DNA of 33,186 nucleotides, from the NCBI GenBank assembly GCA_964528755.1, contig CAZGWN010000039.1, positions 1 through 33,186 of the forward strand. Direction: 5' to 3'. This stretch comes from Raineyella sp964528755 (GTDB lineage Bacteria > Actinomycetota > Actinomycetes > Propionibacteriales > Propionibacteriaceae). Positions 8,216-16,063 of this stretch are shown here, piece by piece; position 1 is the first letter of the stretch; every line of letters begins with the position of its first letter. A program made the translations under genes and the position numbers. The notes beneath the pieces were generated by a model. That model did no database searches and had not been told where the DNA came from. It saw only the letters and a list, made by a program, of their open reading frames with translations.

Positions 8216-9498
8216 TCTCCCGGGAGGACGCCGCGCGCCGGGTCCGGTCCGCGTACGCCCGGATCGCCGAGGTGGACCGGCCCGAGATCTTCATCACCCT
8301 GCGACCGCAGGCCGAGGTCGCCGCCGACGCGGACGCGGTGGTGGACCGCGTCGGTGCCGGCGAGGACCTTCCACTGGCCGGGACGCTGTTCGCGGTCAAG
8401 AACAACATCGACGTCGCAGGGGTCCCGACCACAGCGGCATGCCCCGCCTTCGCATACCGCCCGGACGAGGACGCGCCGGTGGTGGGCCGCCTCCGCGCGG
8501 CCGGGGCCGTGCTGCTCGGCGTCACCAACCTCGACCAGTTCGCCACCGGCCTCGTCGGCACCCGCAGCCCGTACGGTGCGGTCCGGCACGCCACCGACCC
8601 CGAACGCATCTCGGGCGGGTCGTCCAGCGGGTCGGGGGTCGCCGTGGGGTTGGGCATCGTCGACTTCGCCCTCGGGACCGACACCGCGGGGTCGGGTCGG
8701 GTGCCGGCGGCGTTCCAGGGCATCTACGGGATCAAGCCGTCGCGTGGCTGGAGCCCCCGGACCGGTGTCGTCCCCGCCTGCCACTCGATCGACGTCGTCA
8801 CCGTCATGGACACCGACCTGGCCCGGGCCCGCCTCGCCGCCTCCGTGCTGAGGGGCCCCGACGGGCTCGACCCGCTCGCGGCACGCCCCGCGCGTGATCG
8901 GGCGCCGCTGCGCCGGATCGGCGTCGCGGTCCCCGAGCAGCTCGGCACCCTGGCGCCCGGCTGGCCCGAGGCCTACCGGACCGCCGTGGGGGAGTGGTCC
9001 GCGGCCGGGTACGAGGTCGTCGAGGTCGAGGTGGCCGGTCTGCTCGACGCGGCGCGGTTGCTCTACGACGGGGCGTACGTGGCGGAGCGCTACACCGGCG
9101 TCGGGGAGTTCATCGCCGCCCATCCGGAGGACACCGATCCCACGGTACGGGGGATCGTGCTGGCCGCCGGTGAGGTGGCGGCCTGGCGGTTGTTCGCCGA
9201 CCTCGACGCTCTGGAGATCCACCGGGCGAGGGCCGAGGAGCTGTGGGGTCGGATCGACGCGCTGCTCCTGCCCACCACGGTCATGCACCCCACCCTCCGC
9301 GAGGTCGCCGCGGACCCGGTCGGGGTCAACAGCACCCTCGGCAGGTTCACGAACTTCGTCAACCTGCTGGACATGTCCGCCCTGGCCTATCCCGCCGGGG
9401 AGGTCTCGGGCCTGCCGTTCGGCGTGCAACTCATCGGTCCCGCGTACGCCGACGTCCCGCTCGCCGACGCGGTGGCCGCGGTGGTGGCGGCACGGTGA
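8212..9498 (+). CDS. atzF: Allophanate hydrolase, amidase domain only
   Basis: A 428-residue amidase-signature enzyme that starts hydrolysis of allophanate made by the upstream enzymes. The Ser-cisSer-Lys triad can be placed at Lys63 (AVKNNID), Ser137 (SGGSSSGSG) and Ser161 (GTDTAGSGRVP). The spacings of 74 and 24 residues match those of known AtzF (Lys91, Ser165, Ser189). The chain ends at PFGVQLIGPAYADVPLADAVAAVVAAR, where the full-length enzyme would continue into a C-terminal domain. Here that domain is a separate gene starting in the stop codon (GTGA, 9495-9498). The ATG at 8212 overlaps the carboxylase stop. It is probably a genuine split enzyme rather than a damaged one, because the junction is a clean stop/start overlap. 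Confidence 0.92.
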   Translation: MISREDAARRVRSAYARIAEVDRPEIFITLRPQAEVAADADAVVDRVGAGEDLPLAGTLFAVKNNIDVAGVPTTAACPAFAYRPDEDAPVVGRLRAAGAVLLGVTNLDQFATGLVGTRSPYGAVRHATDPERISGGSSSGSGVAVGLGIVDFALGTDTAGSGRVPAAFQGIYGIKPSRGWSPRTGVVPACHSIDVVTVMDTDLARARLAASVLRGPDGLDPLAARPARDRAPLRRIGVAVPEQLGTLAPGWPEAYRTAVGEWSAAGYEVVEVEVAGLLDAARLLYDGAYVAERYTGVGEFIAAHPEDTDPTVRGIVLAAGEVAAWRLFADLDALEIHRARAEELWGRIDALLLPTTVMHPTLREVAADPVGVNSTLGRFTNFVNLLDMSALAYPAGEVSGLPFGVQLIGPAYADVPLADAVAAVVAAR

Positions 9499-9896
9499 GC
9501 CAGGAGGGTCTCGAGCTGGCCGTCGTCGGTGCGCACCTGTCGGGCCAGCCCCTCAACCACCAGTTGGTCGACCTCGGCGCAGCACTCGTCGCCACCACTC
9601 GCACCGCCCCGCACTACCGGCTCTTCGATCTGGGCACGACACCGCCGAAGCCCGGGCTGGTGCGGGCGGGCGACGGCGCCTCCGGGGCCTCCATCGAGGT
9701 CGAGCTCTGGCGGCTCACGCCGGCCGCTCTCGGTGCCTTTGTGGACGCCCTGGCCACCCCGATGGCGATCGGTCACCTCGAGGTGGCGGACGGCCGGTGG
9801 GTCGCCGGCTTCGTGGTCGAGCCGTACGCCCTGGCCGGTGCGCGCGAGATCACCGACTTCGGCGGGTGGCGGGCCTACCGCGCGGCGACCCGCTGA
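9495..9896 (+). CDS. Allophanate hydrolase C-terminal domain, separate gene
   Basis: A 133-residue protein that matches, from memory of the family, the C-terminal domain of AtzF/urea amidolyase: ELAVVGAHLSGQPLNHQLVDLGA, then TTPPKPGLVR, then FVVEPYALAGAREITDFGGWRAYRAA at the end. In the yeast enzyme this domain acts on N-carboxycarbamate released by the amidase domain. It starts with GTG at 9495 inside the TGA of the amidase gene (-1 frame). GGAGGG at 9503-9508 is downstream of the start, so translation probably depends on coupling. The protein is alone in its frame and has no upstream amidase residues, so the two halves must associate or act in sequence. Confidence 0.85.
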   Translation: MSQEGLELAVVGAHLSGQPLNHQLVDLGAALVATTRTAPHYRLFDLGTTPPKPGLVRAGDGASGASIEVELWRLTPAALGAFVDALATPMAIGHLEVADGRWVAGFVVEPYALAGAREITDFGGWRAYRAATR

Positions 9897-9904
9897 GCGG
9901 CGCC

Positions 9905-9942
9905 CGCCGACGGTGGTCGGCGGTGGTCGGCGGTGGTCGGCG
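9905..9942 (+). repeat. Hairpin and 10-bp triple repeat after the nitrogen operon
   Basis: CGGTGGTCGG is repeated three times in tandem (9911-9940). CGCCGAC just before it can pair with GTCGGCG, giving a GC-rich stem. It lies between the operon end and dnaX and may act as a T-less terminator or Rho-stalling site. This is inference from position only. Confidence 0.4.
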
Positions 9943-9963
9943 GACGCTGTCAGAGCCACCGCA

Positions 9964-9979
9964 TAGGGTGTTCACCGTG
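9964..9979 (+). promoter_or_regulatory. -10 box and leaderless start of dnaX
   Basis: TAGGGT (9964-9969) is followed after seven bases by the GTG at 9977, the spacing expected if the transcript begins at the start codon. No -35 consensus and no ribosome site are visible. A GTG at 9968 is also in frame but lies inside the -10 box. Confidence 0.5.
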
Positions 9980-12700
9980 GACGATGACGACGAGTTCGAG
10001 CCCCTGGAGGCCGACGACGGTCTCGACGACGTCGCGTCGGAGGAAGTGGCGCACGACCCCGACGGCGATGTCGAGCCGGACGTCGCGCCCCAGATCGGGG
10101 CGGGCCTTTTCGACCCGCCGGCCGAGGCGGGGGAGGTCACTGCGGCGGCCGCGCCCGCGCCGGCCGAGGCGCTGGCGCTCTACCGGCGCTACCGGCCGGA
10201 CACCTTCGCCCAGGTCATCGGTCAGGAGCACGTCACCAAGCCACTGCAACGGGCGCTGGCCAACGGCAGGGTCAACCACGCCTACCTCTTCTCCGGCCCC
10301 CGCGGCTGTGGCAAGACGACCTCGGCGCGGATCCTCGCCCGGGCGCTGAACTGCGAGCGGGGTCCCGCCGCCGAGCCGTGCGGGCAGTGTCAGTCCTGCC
10401 GTGACCTGGCCACGGGCGGCCCGGGCTCGATCGACGTCATCGAGATCGACGCGGCCAGCCACGGCGGGGTCGACGACGCCCGCGATCTGCGTGAGCGGGC
10501 CTTCTTCGCTCCGGTCAACAGCCGCTACAAGATCTACATCATCGACGAGGCCCACATGGTCACCACGCAGGGCTTCAACGCCCTGCTCAAACTCGTCGAG
10601 GAACCGCCGCCCCACGTCAAGTTCATCTTCGCCACGACCGAGCCGGACAAGGTCATCGGCACCATCCGTTCCCGGACCCACCACTATCCGTTCCGCCTGG
10701 TGCCGCCGAAGATCATGGGGCGCTACCTAGAGGAGATCTGCGCCAAGGAGGGCATCCGGGTCGAGTCGGGCGTCCTGCCCCTGGTCGTACGGGCGGGCGG
10801 TGGATCGGTGCGCGACTCGCTGTCCGTGCTCGACCAGTTGCTCGGTGGTGCGTCGGCCGACGGCGTCACGTACGAGCACGCCACCGGACTGCTGGGCTAC
10901 ACCCCGGAGGCGCTGCTCGACGACATGGTGTCGGCCTTCGCCGCCGGGGACGGCAAGGGTGTGTTCTCCGTCGTCGACCGGGTGATCGAGGCCGGCCAGG
11001 ACCCCCGCCGGTTCGCAGAGGACCTGTTGCGCCGGCTGCGCGACCTGGTGATCGTCGCGGCGGTGCCGGACGCGTTGAGTTCCGGGCTCGTCGACGTGGC
11101 CCCCGAGCAGGGCGAGACGTACGTCGCCGAGGCGGGGGCGATGGGGCTGGGCGAGCTGACCCGCGCGACCGACGTGATCGCCGAGGGGCTGACCCAGATG
11201 CGCGGCACGACCGCGCCCAGGCTGCATCTGGAGCTCATGTGTGCCCGGGTGCTGCTGCCGGGAGCGGATGTGGCCGGTCGTGGGATCAACGCCCGGCTCG
11301 ACCGGATCGAGCGGCGGCTCAACCTCGGTGGGCTCGACAACGGTACGGCGCCGGAGCCGGCCCCGACATCCGTGGCGGCGCCGACCGGACGACCTCGTCG
11401 GCCTGCGGCACGATCTGTCGCCGAGTCTCCCGCGCACCCGGCCCCGGCGGGGGACTCCGCCCTGCCCCCGGCTTCCCAGCCCTCGGCTTCCCAGCCCCCG
11501 GTCTCCCGGCCCTCCGCTGCCGAGTCTGTCGCACATCCCGTGCCGTCCCGCCCCGCGCGCCCGCCTCGGCCGGCCACGCCACGTCAGCCCGAGGCGCCCC
11601 CTGTGGCGGCGCGCCAGGCCACGCCACGTCCAGAGGCCACCGAGCATCATCACCGACGGCCCGACCTGTCCTCGGCCCACCAACTGACCACCGCAGATGC
11701 GCTGGGCCGGTGGGACGACCTGCTCGCCGCGGTCGGGCGGGTCCGTAACTTCACGAAAGTGCTGCTGGAGGGCAACGCCAGCCCGGTCAGCCTGGTCGAC
11801 CGGGTCTTCACGATCGCGCTCAGCTCCCCCGGGGCGCGGGCCAGCTTCGAGCGGCCCCGGGAACGGGAGGCCTTCGCCGAGGCGGTGGCCGAGGTCTTCG
11901 GGGCCGTGTTGCAGATCGAGACGGTCATCGATCCCTCGGCCGGCCGGCGCGGCCACGGTGGCGGACGGCCTGCCCCGCGTCCCGACGGCCCACCGTCGGC
12001 GCCCGGTGACGGCGTCCGCGGCCGGCCGCGGCGGCCCGAGCGCCCGATCCCCGACGACCGAGCGGCCCGGCCGAACCCTCGACAGGGTGAGGCCGACACC
12101 CGGCACGATCGGCCGACCCCTCGGCAGGACCCGCGGCAGAATCCGTCCGCACCGCCCGCCGGAGGACCGCGGGACCGGGTGGCACAGGGCGTCCCACCGC
12201 GCGACGCGCCCCCTCCCGAGGAACCGCCCGCGGACGAGCCTCCGCCCGAGGACCCCTGGGAGGCCCCGGATCCGCGGGAGGCCGTCGCGACCGTCCGGCC
12301 CATGGCCGAGCCCTCCGCCGCGCCGGTCCCTGTCCCGGAAGCCGCAGCCCCGATCTCGGAGGTCCCGGGCCGGATCTCGGAAGCCCCGGCACCGAGGGCG
12401 CCGCAGACGCCGCCGCGGCCCGCGTCCCCTCGGCCCGCGTCCCCGCAGGCCGTGTCGCCGGTCGCCCCTCCCGCGGAGACGCCGCCCCGGAACGGTCGCC
12501 GCCACAGCCGGTACGAACGGATGGCCGCGGCCGGGCGATCCGCCCCCACGGATCCGTCGCCGGCGGACGACGCCTCGGCCTACGACGACAACGACACCAC
12601 CGTCGTCGCCGCGTACGACACGGCATCCCGGCTCCTGGTCGACGTCCTCGGCGCCGAGCTCATCGTCGAGGAACAGGACGGTCCCGGGCAGCCGACCTGA
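9977..12700 (+). CDS. dnaX: DNA polymerase III subunit gamma/tau
   Basis: The clamp-loader ATPase that loads the beta clamp and couples polymerases at the fork. It has 907 residues. An acidic N-terminal leader (about 1-60) precedes the family start LYRRYRPDTFAQVIGQEHV. Walker A is GPRGCGKT at 107-114, the zinc-binding cysteines are Cys126, 135, 138 and 141, Walker B is DEAH at 190-193, and sensor 1 is FIFATTEPDKV. Residues from about 450 are a very long Pro/Ala/Arg-rich region. It is interrupted by a folded tau-type segment (ADALGRWDDLLAAVGRVRNFTKVLLEGN...) and ends in an acidic tail. I see no slippery A/T run for a gamma frameshift. Upstream reading in the same frame runs into the allophanate hydrolase and is not part of this gene. 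Confidence 0.95.
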   Translation: MDDDDEFEPLEADDGLDDVASEEVAHDPDGDVEPDVAPQIGAGLFDPPAEAGEVTAAAAPAPAEALALYRRYRPDTFAQVIGQEHVTKPLQRALANGRVNHAYLFSGPRGCGKTTSARILARALNCERGPAAEPCGQCQSCRDLATGGPGSIDVIEIDAASHGGVDDARDLRERAFFAPVNSRYKIYIIDEAHMVTTQGFNALLKLVEEPPPHVKFIFATTEPDKVIGTIRSRTHHYPFRLVPPKIMGRYLEEICAKEGIRVESGVLPLVVRAGGGSVRDSLSVLDQLLGGASADGVTYEHATGLLGYTPEALLDDMVSAFAAGDGKGVFSVVDRVIEAGQDPRRFAEDLLRRLRDLVIVAAVPDALSSGLVDVAPEQGETYVAEAGAMGLGELTRATDVIAEGLTQMRGTTAPRLHLELMCARVLLPGADVAGRGINARLDRIERRLNLGGLDNGTAPEPAPTSVAAPTGRPRRPAARSVAESPAHPAPAGDSALPPASQPSASQPPVSRPSAAESVAHPVPSRPARPPRPATPRQPEAPPVAARQATPRPEATEHHHRRPDLSSAHQLTTADALGRWDDLLAAVGRVRNFTKVLLEGNASPVSLVDRVFTIALSSPGARASFERPREREAFAEAVAEVFGAVLQIETVIDPSAGRRGHGGGRPAPRPDGPPSAPGDGVRGRPRRPERPIPDDRAARPNPRQGEADTRHDRPTPRQDPRQNPSAPPAGGPRDRVAQGVPPRDAPPPEEPPADEPPPEDPWEAPDPREAVATVRPMAEPSAAPVPVPEAAAPISEVPGRISEAPAPRAPQTPPRPASPRPASPQAVSPVAPPAETPPRNGRRHSRYERMAAAGRSAPTDPSPADDASAYDDNDTTVVAAYDTASRLLVDVLGAELIVEEQDGPGQPT

Positions 12701-12750
12701 GGTGCGGTGCCGGCCCCGGTTCGGGTCGGTCGGGCCGGTCGATTGTGCGG

Positions 12751-12827
12751 GGTCTTCCACGAAGGATCCACCGGTGCCGGGCACGGCGTGTCCGCGGAGC
12801 CCCCGGGGGTCCGGGGAGCCCCCGGGG
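12751..12827. repeat. Intergenic repeats between dnaX and nitronate monooxygenase genes
   Basis: 12751-12775 repeats the element at 209-233 with 21 of 25 matches (both begin GGTCTTCCACG and end TCCACCGGT). Just after it, GGAGCCCCCGGGG occurs twice (12796-12808 and 12815-12827), each copy containing the self-complementary CCCCCGGGG. The genes on both sides converge here, so the GC palindromes may terminate transcription from both directions. There is no T-run. Confidence 0.5.
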
Positions 12828-12858
12828 AGGCCCCGGGCGCCCTGCGTTGACCATGAGG

Positions 12859-13875
12859 TCAGTGTGGGGCCAGGTGGGCGATCAGTTCCTTGACGGGCAG
12901 GTCGCGGCCGCGACGCCAGCCGGCGCCTGCCCACAGGTGGGTGTGTTCGGCATGCCCGGCCGCGGCGGCGGCCCGGCGCAGCGGTCCGGTGACCTGGTTG
13001 ACGGCCGGATACGCGGCGGGTGCCAGCGTGTCGTACCGCTCGACGAAGTCGTTGCGCAGCCCTCGGGCCCAGCGCCCTGAGAAGCACCTCGTCACCACGG
13101 TCTCCTCGAAGCGCGGATCGGCCAGCGCGGCCCGATGCACCGCGGAGGTTCCCGCCTCCGGGCAGCGCAGGAACGCCGTGCCCAGCTGGGCGGCGACCGC
13201 GCCGTGGGTGATGACCGCCGCGACATCCACCGCCGTCATCAGCCCTCCGGCCGCCAGCCAGGGCAGGGTGCCGGCGCGGGACACCTCGGCGGTGAGGTCG
13301 GCCAGCTTCTGGCCGGGCGCCGGCGCCGCCACGTCGAAGGTCGCCCGGTGCCCGCCGGCCAGCGGCCCCTGCACGACCAGGGCGTCCATGCCGCGGTCGG
13401 CCGCAGCCCGGGCCTCGTCGGCACCGGTCACGGTCGCCACCAGGGCGCTCCCCGCCCGGTGCAGCGCCTCGACGACATCGGCCCCCGGCAGGCCGAAGGT
13501 GAACGACACGACCGGCACCGGATCGTCCACCAGCAGGGCGATCTTGGTGCGCCAGCCGTCGTCGTCGGGCACCGGCTCGGGCAGCGTGACGCCGTACCGG
13601 TCGGCCATCGGCCGAAGTGCCTGCCGGTACGCCCCGACGGCCGCGACGCCGGGTCCGGGATTCGCCGGTACGAACACGTTGACCCCGAAGGCCTCGGCCC
13701 CGGCCGTCCGGACCGCCCGGATCTGAGCGGCCACCTCGTCGGCCAGCCGGTAGCCGGCGGCGAGGAAGCCCAGCCCACCGGCCCGGGCAACAGCGGCGAC
13801 CAGCTCGGGCGTGGACGGCCCACCGGCCATCGGGGCGGCGACGATCGGCACGGCCAGATCGTGGAAGCTGAACAT
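12859..13875 (-). CDS. Nitronate monooxygenase (2-nitropropane dioxygenase family)
   Basis: A 338-residue FMN-dependent TIM-barrel enzyme that oxidises alkyl nitronates such as propionate 3-nitronate. Family features: the start VPIVAAPMAGGPSTPELVAAVARAGGLGFLAAGY, VVSFTFGLPG, ALVVQGPLAGGHRAT with the conserved His, WLAAGGL and GAVAAQLGTAFLRCPEAGTS. ATG at 13875 is chosen because TATGGT (13887-13882) lies six bases before it, the pattern of a leaderless gene. The reading frame open to 13962 would add 29 residues with no family similarity. It converges on dnaX and diverges from the ybaB-recR unit. Confidence 0.88.
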   Translation of the reverse strand: MFSFHDLAVPIVAAPMAGGPSTPELVAAVARAGGLGFLAAGYRLADEVAAQIRAVRTAGAEAFGVNVFVPANPGPGVAAVGAYRQALRPMADRYGVTLPEPVPDDDGWRTKIALLVDDPVPVVSFTFGLPGADVVEALHRAGSALVATVTGADEARAAADRGMDALVVQGPLAGGHRATFDVAAPAPGQKLADLTAEVSRAGTLPWLAAGGLMTAVDVAAVITHGAVAAQLGTAFLRCPEAGTSAVHRAALADPRFEETVVTRCFSGRWARGLRNDFVERYDTLAPAAYPAVNQVTGPLRRAAAAAGHAEHTHLWAGAGWRRGRDLPVKELIAHLAPH

Positions 13876-14015
13876 GGCCGCACCATAGTGGTTGCGCGAT
13901 CCGACTGCCCGGAATCCCCGGGCCGAATCGGGTACAGCCCCTACGCCACTTCCTGTGTTCACCGCATACGCTGGGTGGGCACGACGTCACCGGCCGACCC
14001 GTGGAAAGGACCGCG

Positions 14016-14375
14016 ATGACCGACGGATTGCCCCAGGGCTCCGACCCCCAGGGGTTCGGCATGCCGCAGGGGTTCGACATGAATGCGCTCATGCAGCAGG
14101 CCCAGGCGATGCAGAGCCAGATGCAACAGGCCCAGGCCGAGTTGGCCCTGACCGACGTCTCCGGCACCGCCGGCGGCGGGTTGGTCCGGGTCGTGATGAC
14201 GGGGGCCGGCGAGGTGAAGTCGGTCGAGATCAAGCCGGAGGCATGGGATCCCGACGACACCGACACGCTCGGCGACCTTGTCGTGGCCGCCTTCCGCGAC
14301 GCGAACCAGCAGGCGACCGCCCTGGCGCAGCAGAAGCTCGGGCCGCTCGCCGGTGGGATGGGGCTCGGTTTCTGA
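14016..14375 (+). CDS. YbaB/EbfC nucleoid-associated protein
   Basis: A 119-residue DNA-binding protein of the YbaB/EbfC family, thought to form dimers that grip DNA and often encoded between dnaX and recR. The Gln/Met-rich helix MNALMQQAQAMQSQMQQAQAE, the GTAGGGLVRVVMTGAGEVKSVEIKPEAW core and the C-terminal LVVAAFRDANQQATALAQQKL helix are all family features. The N-terminal 25 residues and the C-terminal GGMGLGF are Gly/Met-rich tails. AAGGA at 14006-14010 supports ATG at 14016. Its stop touches the GTG of recR (TGAGTG), so the two are cotranscribed. Confidence 0.92.
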   Translation: MTDGLPQGSDPQGFGMPQGFDMNALMQQAQAMQSQMQQAQAELALTDVSGTAGGGLVRVVMTGAGEVKSVEIKPEAWDPDDTDTLGDLVVAAFRDANQQATALAQQKLGPLAGGMGLGF

Positions 14376-14984
14376 GTGGCCGCGATCTACGACGGCCCGA
14401 TCCAGGACCTCATCAGCGAGCTCGGACAGCTTCCCGGGATCGGGCCGAAGTCTGCCCAGCGGATCGCCTTCCACGTCCTGTCCGCCGACAAGCAGGACGT
14501 CATGCGGCTGGTTGACGCCCTGGTCCAGGTGAAGGAGAAGATCCGGCACTGCCACGTGTGCTTCAACGTCTCCGAGGGTGACACCTGCTCGATCTGTGCC
14601 GACCCGCGCCGCGACCCGTCGGTGCTGTGCGTGGTCGAGGACGCCAAGGACGTCGTGGCGATCGAGCGGACCCGCGAGTTCCGGGGCCGCTACCACGTGC
14701 TGGGCGGGTGCATCAGCCCGGTCAACGGGGTCGGACCCGACCGGCTGCACATCCGTGAGCTCGTCGGCCGGCTCGCCGACGGGGTGGTCACCGAGATCAT
14801 CCTGGCCACCAACCCCACTATCGAGGGCGAGGCGACCGCAACCTACCTCAGCCGGCTCCTCGTACCGACCGGGGTGACCGTGTCCCGCCTGGCCAGCGGC
14901 CTGCCGGTCGGCGGCGACCTGGAGTACGCCGACGAGGTCACCCTGGGCCGCGCGTTGGAGGGCCGGAGGTCGCTGGGTGCCTGA
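14376..14984 (+). CDS. recR: Recombination mediator protein RecR
   Basis: A 202-residue RecR, which with RecO/RecF helps load RecA on gapped DNA. Visible parts: N-terminal helix-hairpin-helix (LISELGQLPGIGPKSAQRIAFH), a four-cysteine zinc finger (CHVCFNV...CSICADPRRD), the Toprim domain (VLCVVEDAKDVVAIERT...YHVLGG...), and the C-terminal Walker-like ATNPTIEGEATATYL and GLPVGGDLEYAD segments. The length is standard. GTG at 14376 directly follows the ybaB stop, and the 3' end overlaps the HAD gene by eight bases. Confidence 0.96.
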   Translation: MAAIYDGPIQDLISELGQLPGIGPKSAQRIAFHVLSADKQDVMRLVDALVQVKEKIRHCHVCFNVSEGDTCSICADPRRDPSVLCVVEDAKDVVAIERTREFRGRYHVLGGCISPVNGVGPDRLHIRELVGRLADGVVTEIILATNPTIEGEATATYLSRLLVPTGVTVSRLASGLPVGGDLEYADEVTLGRALEGRRSLGA

Positions 14985-15804
14985 GATCCGGCTCATCGCC
15001 ACCGACCTGGACAACACCCTGCTGCGTACGGACAAGTCGCTCAGCCCACGCAACCAGGCAGCACTGCGCGCCGCAGGGGAGGCCGGTGTCGCCGTCGTCC
15101 CGGCGACCGCACGCCAGCCGCTGGGCCTGCTGAGCGTGGTCCCGTCGTTCGGCGAGTGGGCCGACCTGCTCGGCGGATGGGCGGTCTGCTCCAACGGTGC
15201 CCTCGGCGTGCACCTACCCGGCCCGGCCACCCTGTTCGAGGCGACGATGCCGGTCCCCGCGCAGCGCTCGCTCGTCACGGCGCTGCGGGCCCGCGTCCCC
15301 GGGGTCGTGTTCTGCGCCGTACGTGACGGCGGCGCGACCTTCCTGGTGGAGGAGGGGTACGCGGCACTGGCAACGTGGGGCGACCACAACCGCGACCCGC
15401 GCACCATGCAGGTCGCCGGCATCGACGGCCTTGCCGGCACGCCGAATCTCAAGATGGTCGCCCGGCACCCGGAGTTTGGCCCCGAGGATCTGTGGCAGAT
15501 CTGGACCGGGCTGGAGGTGCCGGGCGTAGGGGCGACCCGGTCGGGCGCGCCGTTCCTGGAGTTCTCCGCGGCGGGGATCGACAAGGCCTGGGGGCTGGCC
15601 CGGCTGTGTGCCCGGCTGGGGATCGGGCCCGACCAGGTCGTCGCCCTGGGCGACGGGCACAACGACCTCGACATGCTCGTGTGGGCCGGCCACGGGGTGG
15701 CGATGGGCAACGCCGTCGACGAGGTGAAGGCGGCCGCGGACGAGGTCGGCCCCGCCTGTGACGAGGACGGATTCGCGGTCACGGTGGAGGCCGTGCTCGG
15801 CTGA
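14977..15804 (+). CDS. HAD-superfamily (Cof-like, type IIB) phosphatase
   Basis: A 275-residue HAD hydrolase, probably acting on sugar phosphates or flavin/nucleotide-type phosphates in the cytoplasm. Motif I is DLDNT near residue 10 (nucleophile and acid/base aspartates). Motif II is the Thr/Ser near PATARQP, motif III is the Lys in GIDKAWGL, and motif IV is ALGDGHNDLDML. The cap domain lies between motifs II and III, as in Cof/YbiV proteins. GTG at 14977 overlaps the recR stop and has GGAGG at 14965-14969, seven bases upstream. The substrate cannot be told from sequence. Confidence 0.9.
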   Translation: MPEIRLIATDLDNTLLRTDKSLSPRNQAALRAAGEAGVAVVPATARQPLGLLSVVPSFGEWADLLGGWAVCSNGALGVHLPGPATLFEATMPVPAQRSLVTALRARVPGVVFCAVRDGGATFLVEEGYAALATWGDHNRDPRTMQVAGIDGLAGTPNLKMVARHPEFGPEDLWQIWTGLEVPGVGATRSGAPFLEFSAAGIDKAWGLARLCARLGIGPDQVVALGDGHNDLDMLVWAGHGVAMGNAVDEVKAAADEVGPACDEDGFAVTVEAVLG

Positions 15805-15806
15805 GG

Positions 15807-15835
15807 TCGGGACCTCCGCGGGGAACGCCTACAAT
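15807..15835 (+). promoter_or_regulatory. Promoter of the ileS T-box leader
   Basis: TACAAT (15830-15835) is a near-consensus -10, and TCGGGA (15807-15812) is a weak -35 at 17 bases. The expected transcription start is near 15842, just before the T-box stem I. Confidence 0.6.
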
Positions 15836-15840
15836 GGCTG

Positions 15841-16063
15841 TCGTCGCACGGCGAGGATGGGGCCATCACCCCGGAGCTGCCGGAAGAACGGAAGGGACAC
15901 GCCCTCGGGCCTGCCCCGACTCACTAGAACCGGCCGCGACGAGCAAGGAAGTGGACCGTACGGGATCGGGGTGGATGTCCGTACGGTCAAGAAGGGTGGT
16001 ACCGCGGGCCCTGCTCGTCCCTTCGTCCGGCATTCGCTTTGAGAACACCGACGAGGGATGGAC
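15841..16063 (+). ncRNA. T-box riboswitch (ultrashort stem I, translational type) controlling ileS
   Basis: The leader senses uncharged tRNA-Ile and opens the ileS ribosome site. Stem I is a minimal hairpin, GGGG (15859-15862) with CCCC (15869-15872), whose six-base loop CCATCA holds the Ile specifier ATC at 15865-15867. A perfect 10-bp stem III pairs 15954-15963 with 15979-15988 (GACCGTACGG/CCGTACGGTC). The T-box sequence AAGGGTGGTACCGCG is at 15992-16006, with TGG able to pair with the tRNA ACCA end. CCCTT (16019-16023) can pair with the T-box AAGGG. Alternatively TCCCTTCGTC (16018-16027) can pair with GACGAGGGA (16050-16058), the ileS ribosome-site region. This switch between two pairings indicates translational control. 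Confidence 0.92.

Noticed and set aside
8212..9896. Allophanate hydrolase as a simple frameshift error
   Set aside because: The stop/start overlap is a clean GTGA and both halves begin and end at domain borders, so a genuine split is the better reading, though not proven.
10727..14266. 1179-residue minus-strand frame covering dnaX and beyond
   Set aside because: Crosses three real genes and reads as Arg/Gly-rich low complexity.
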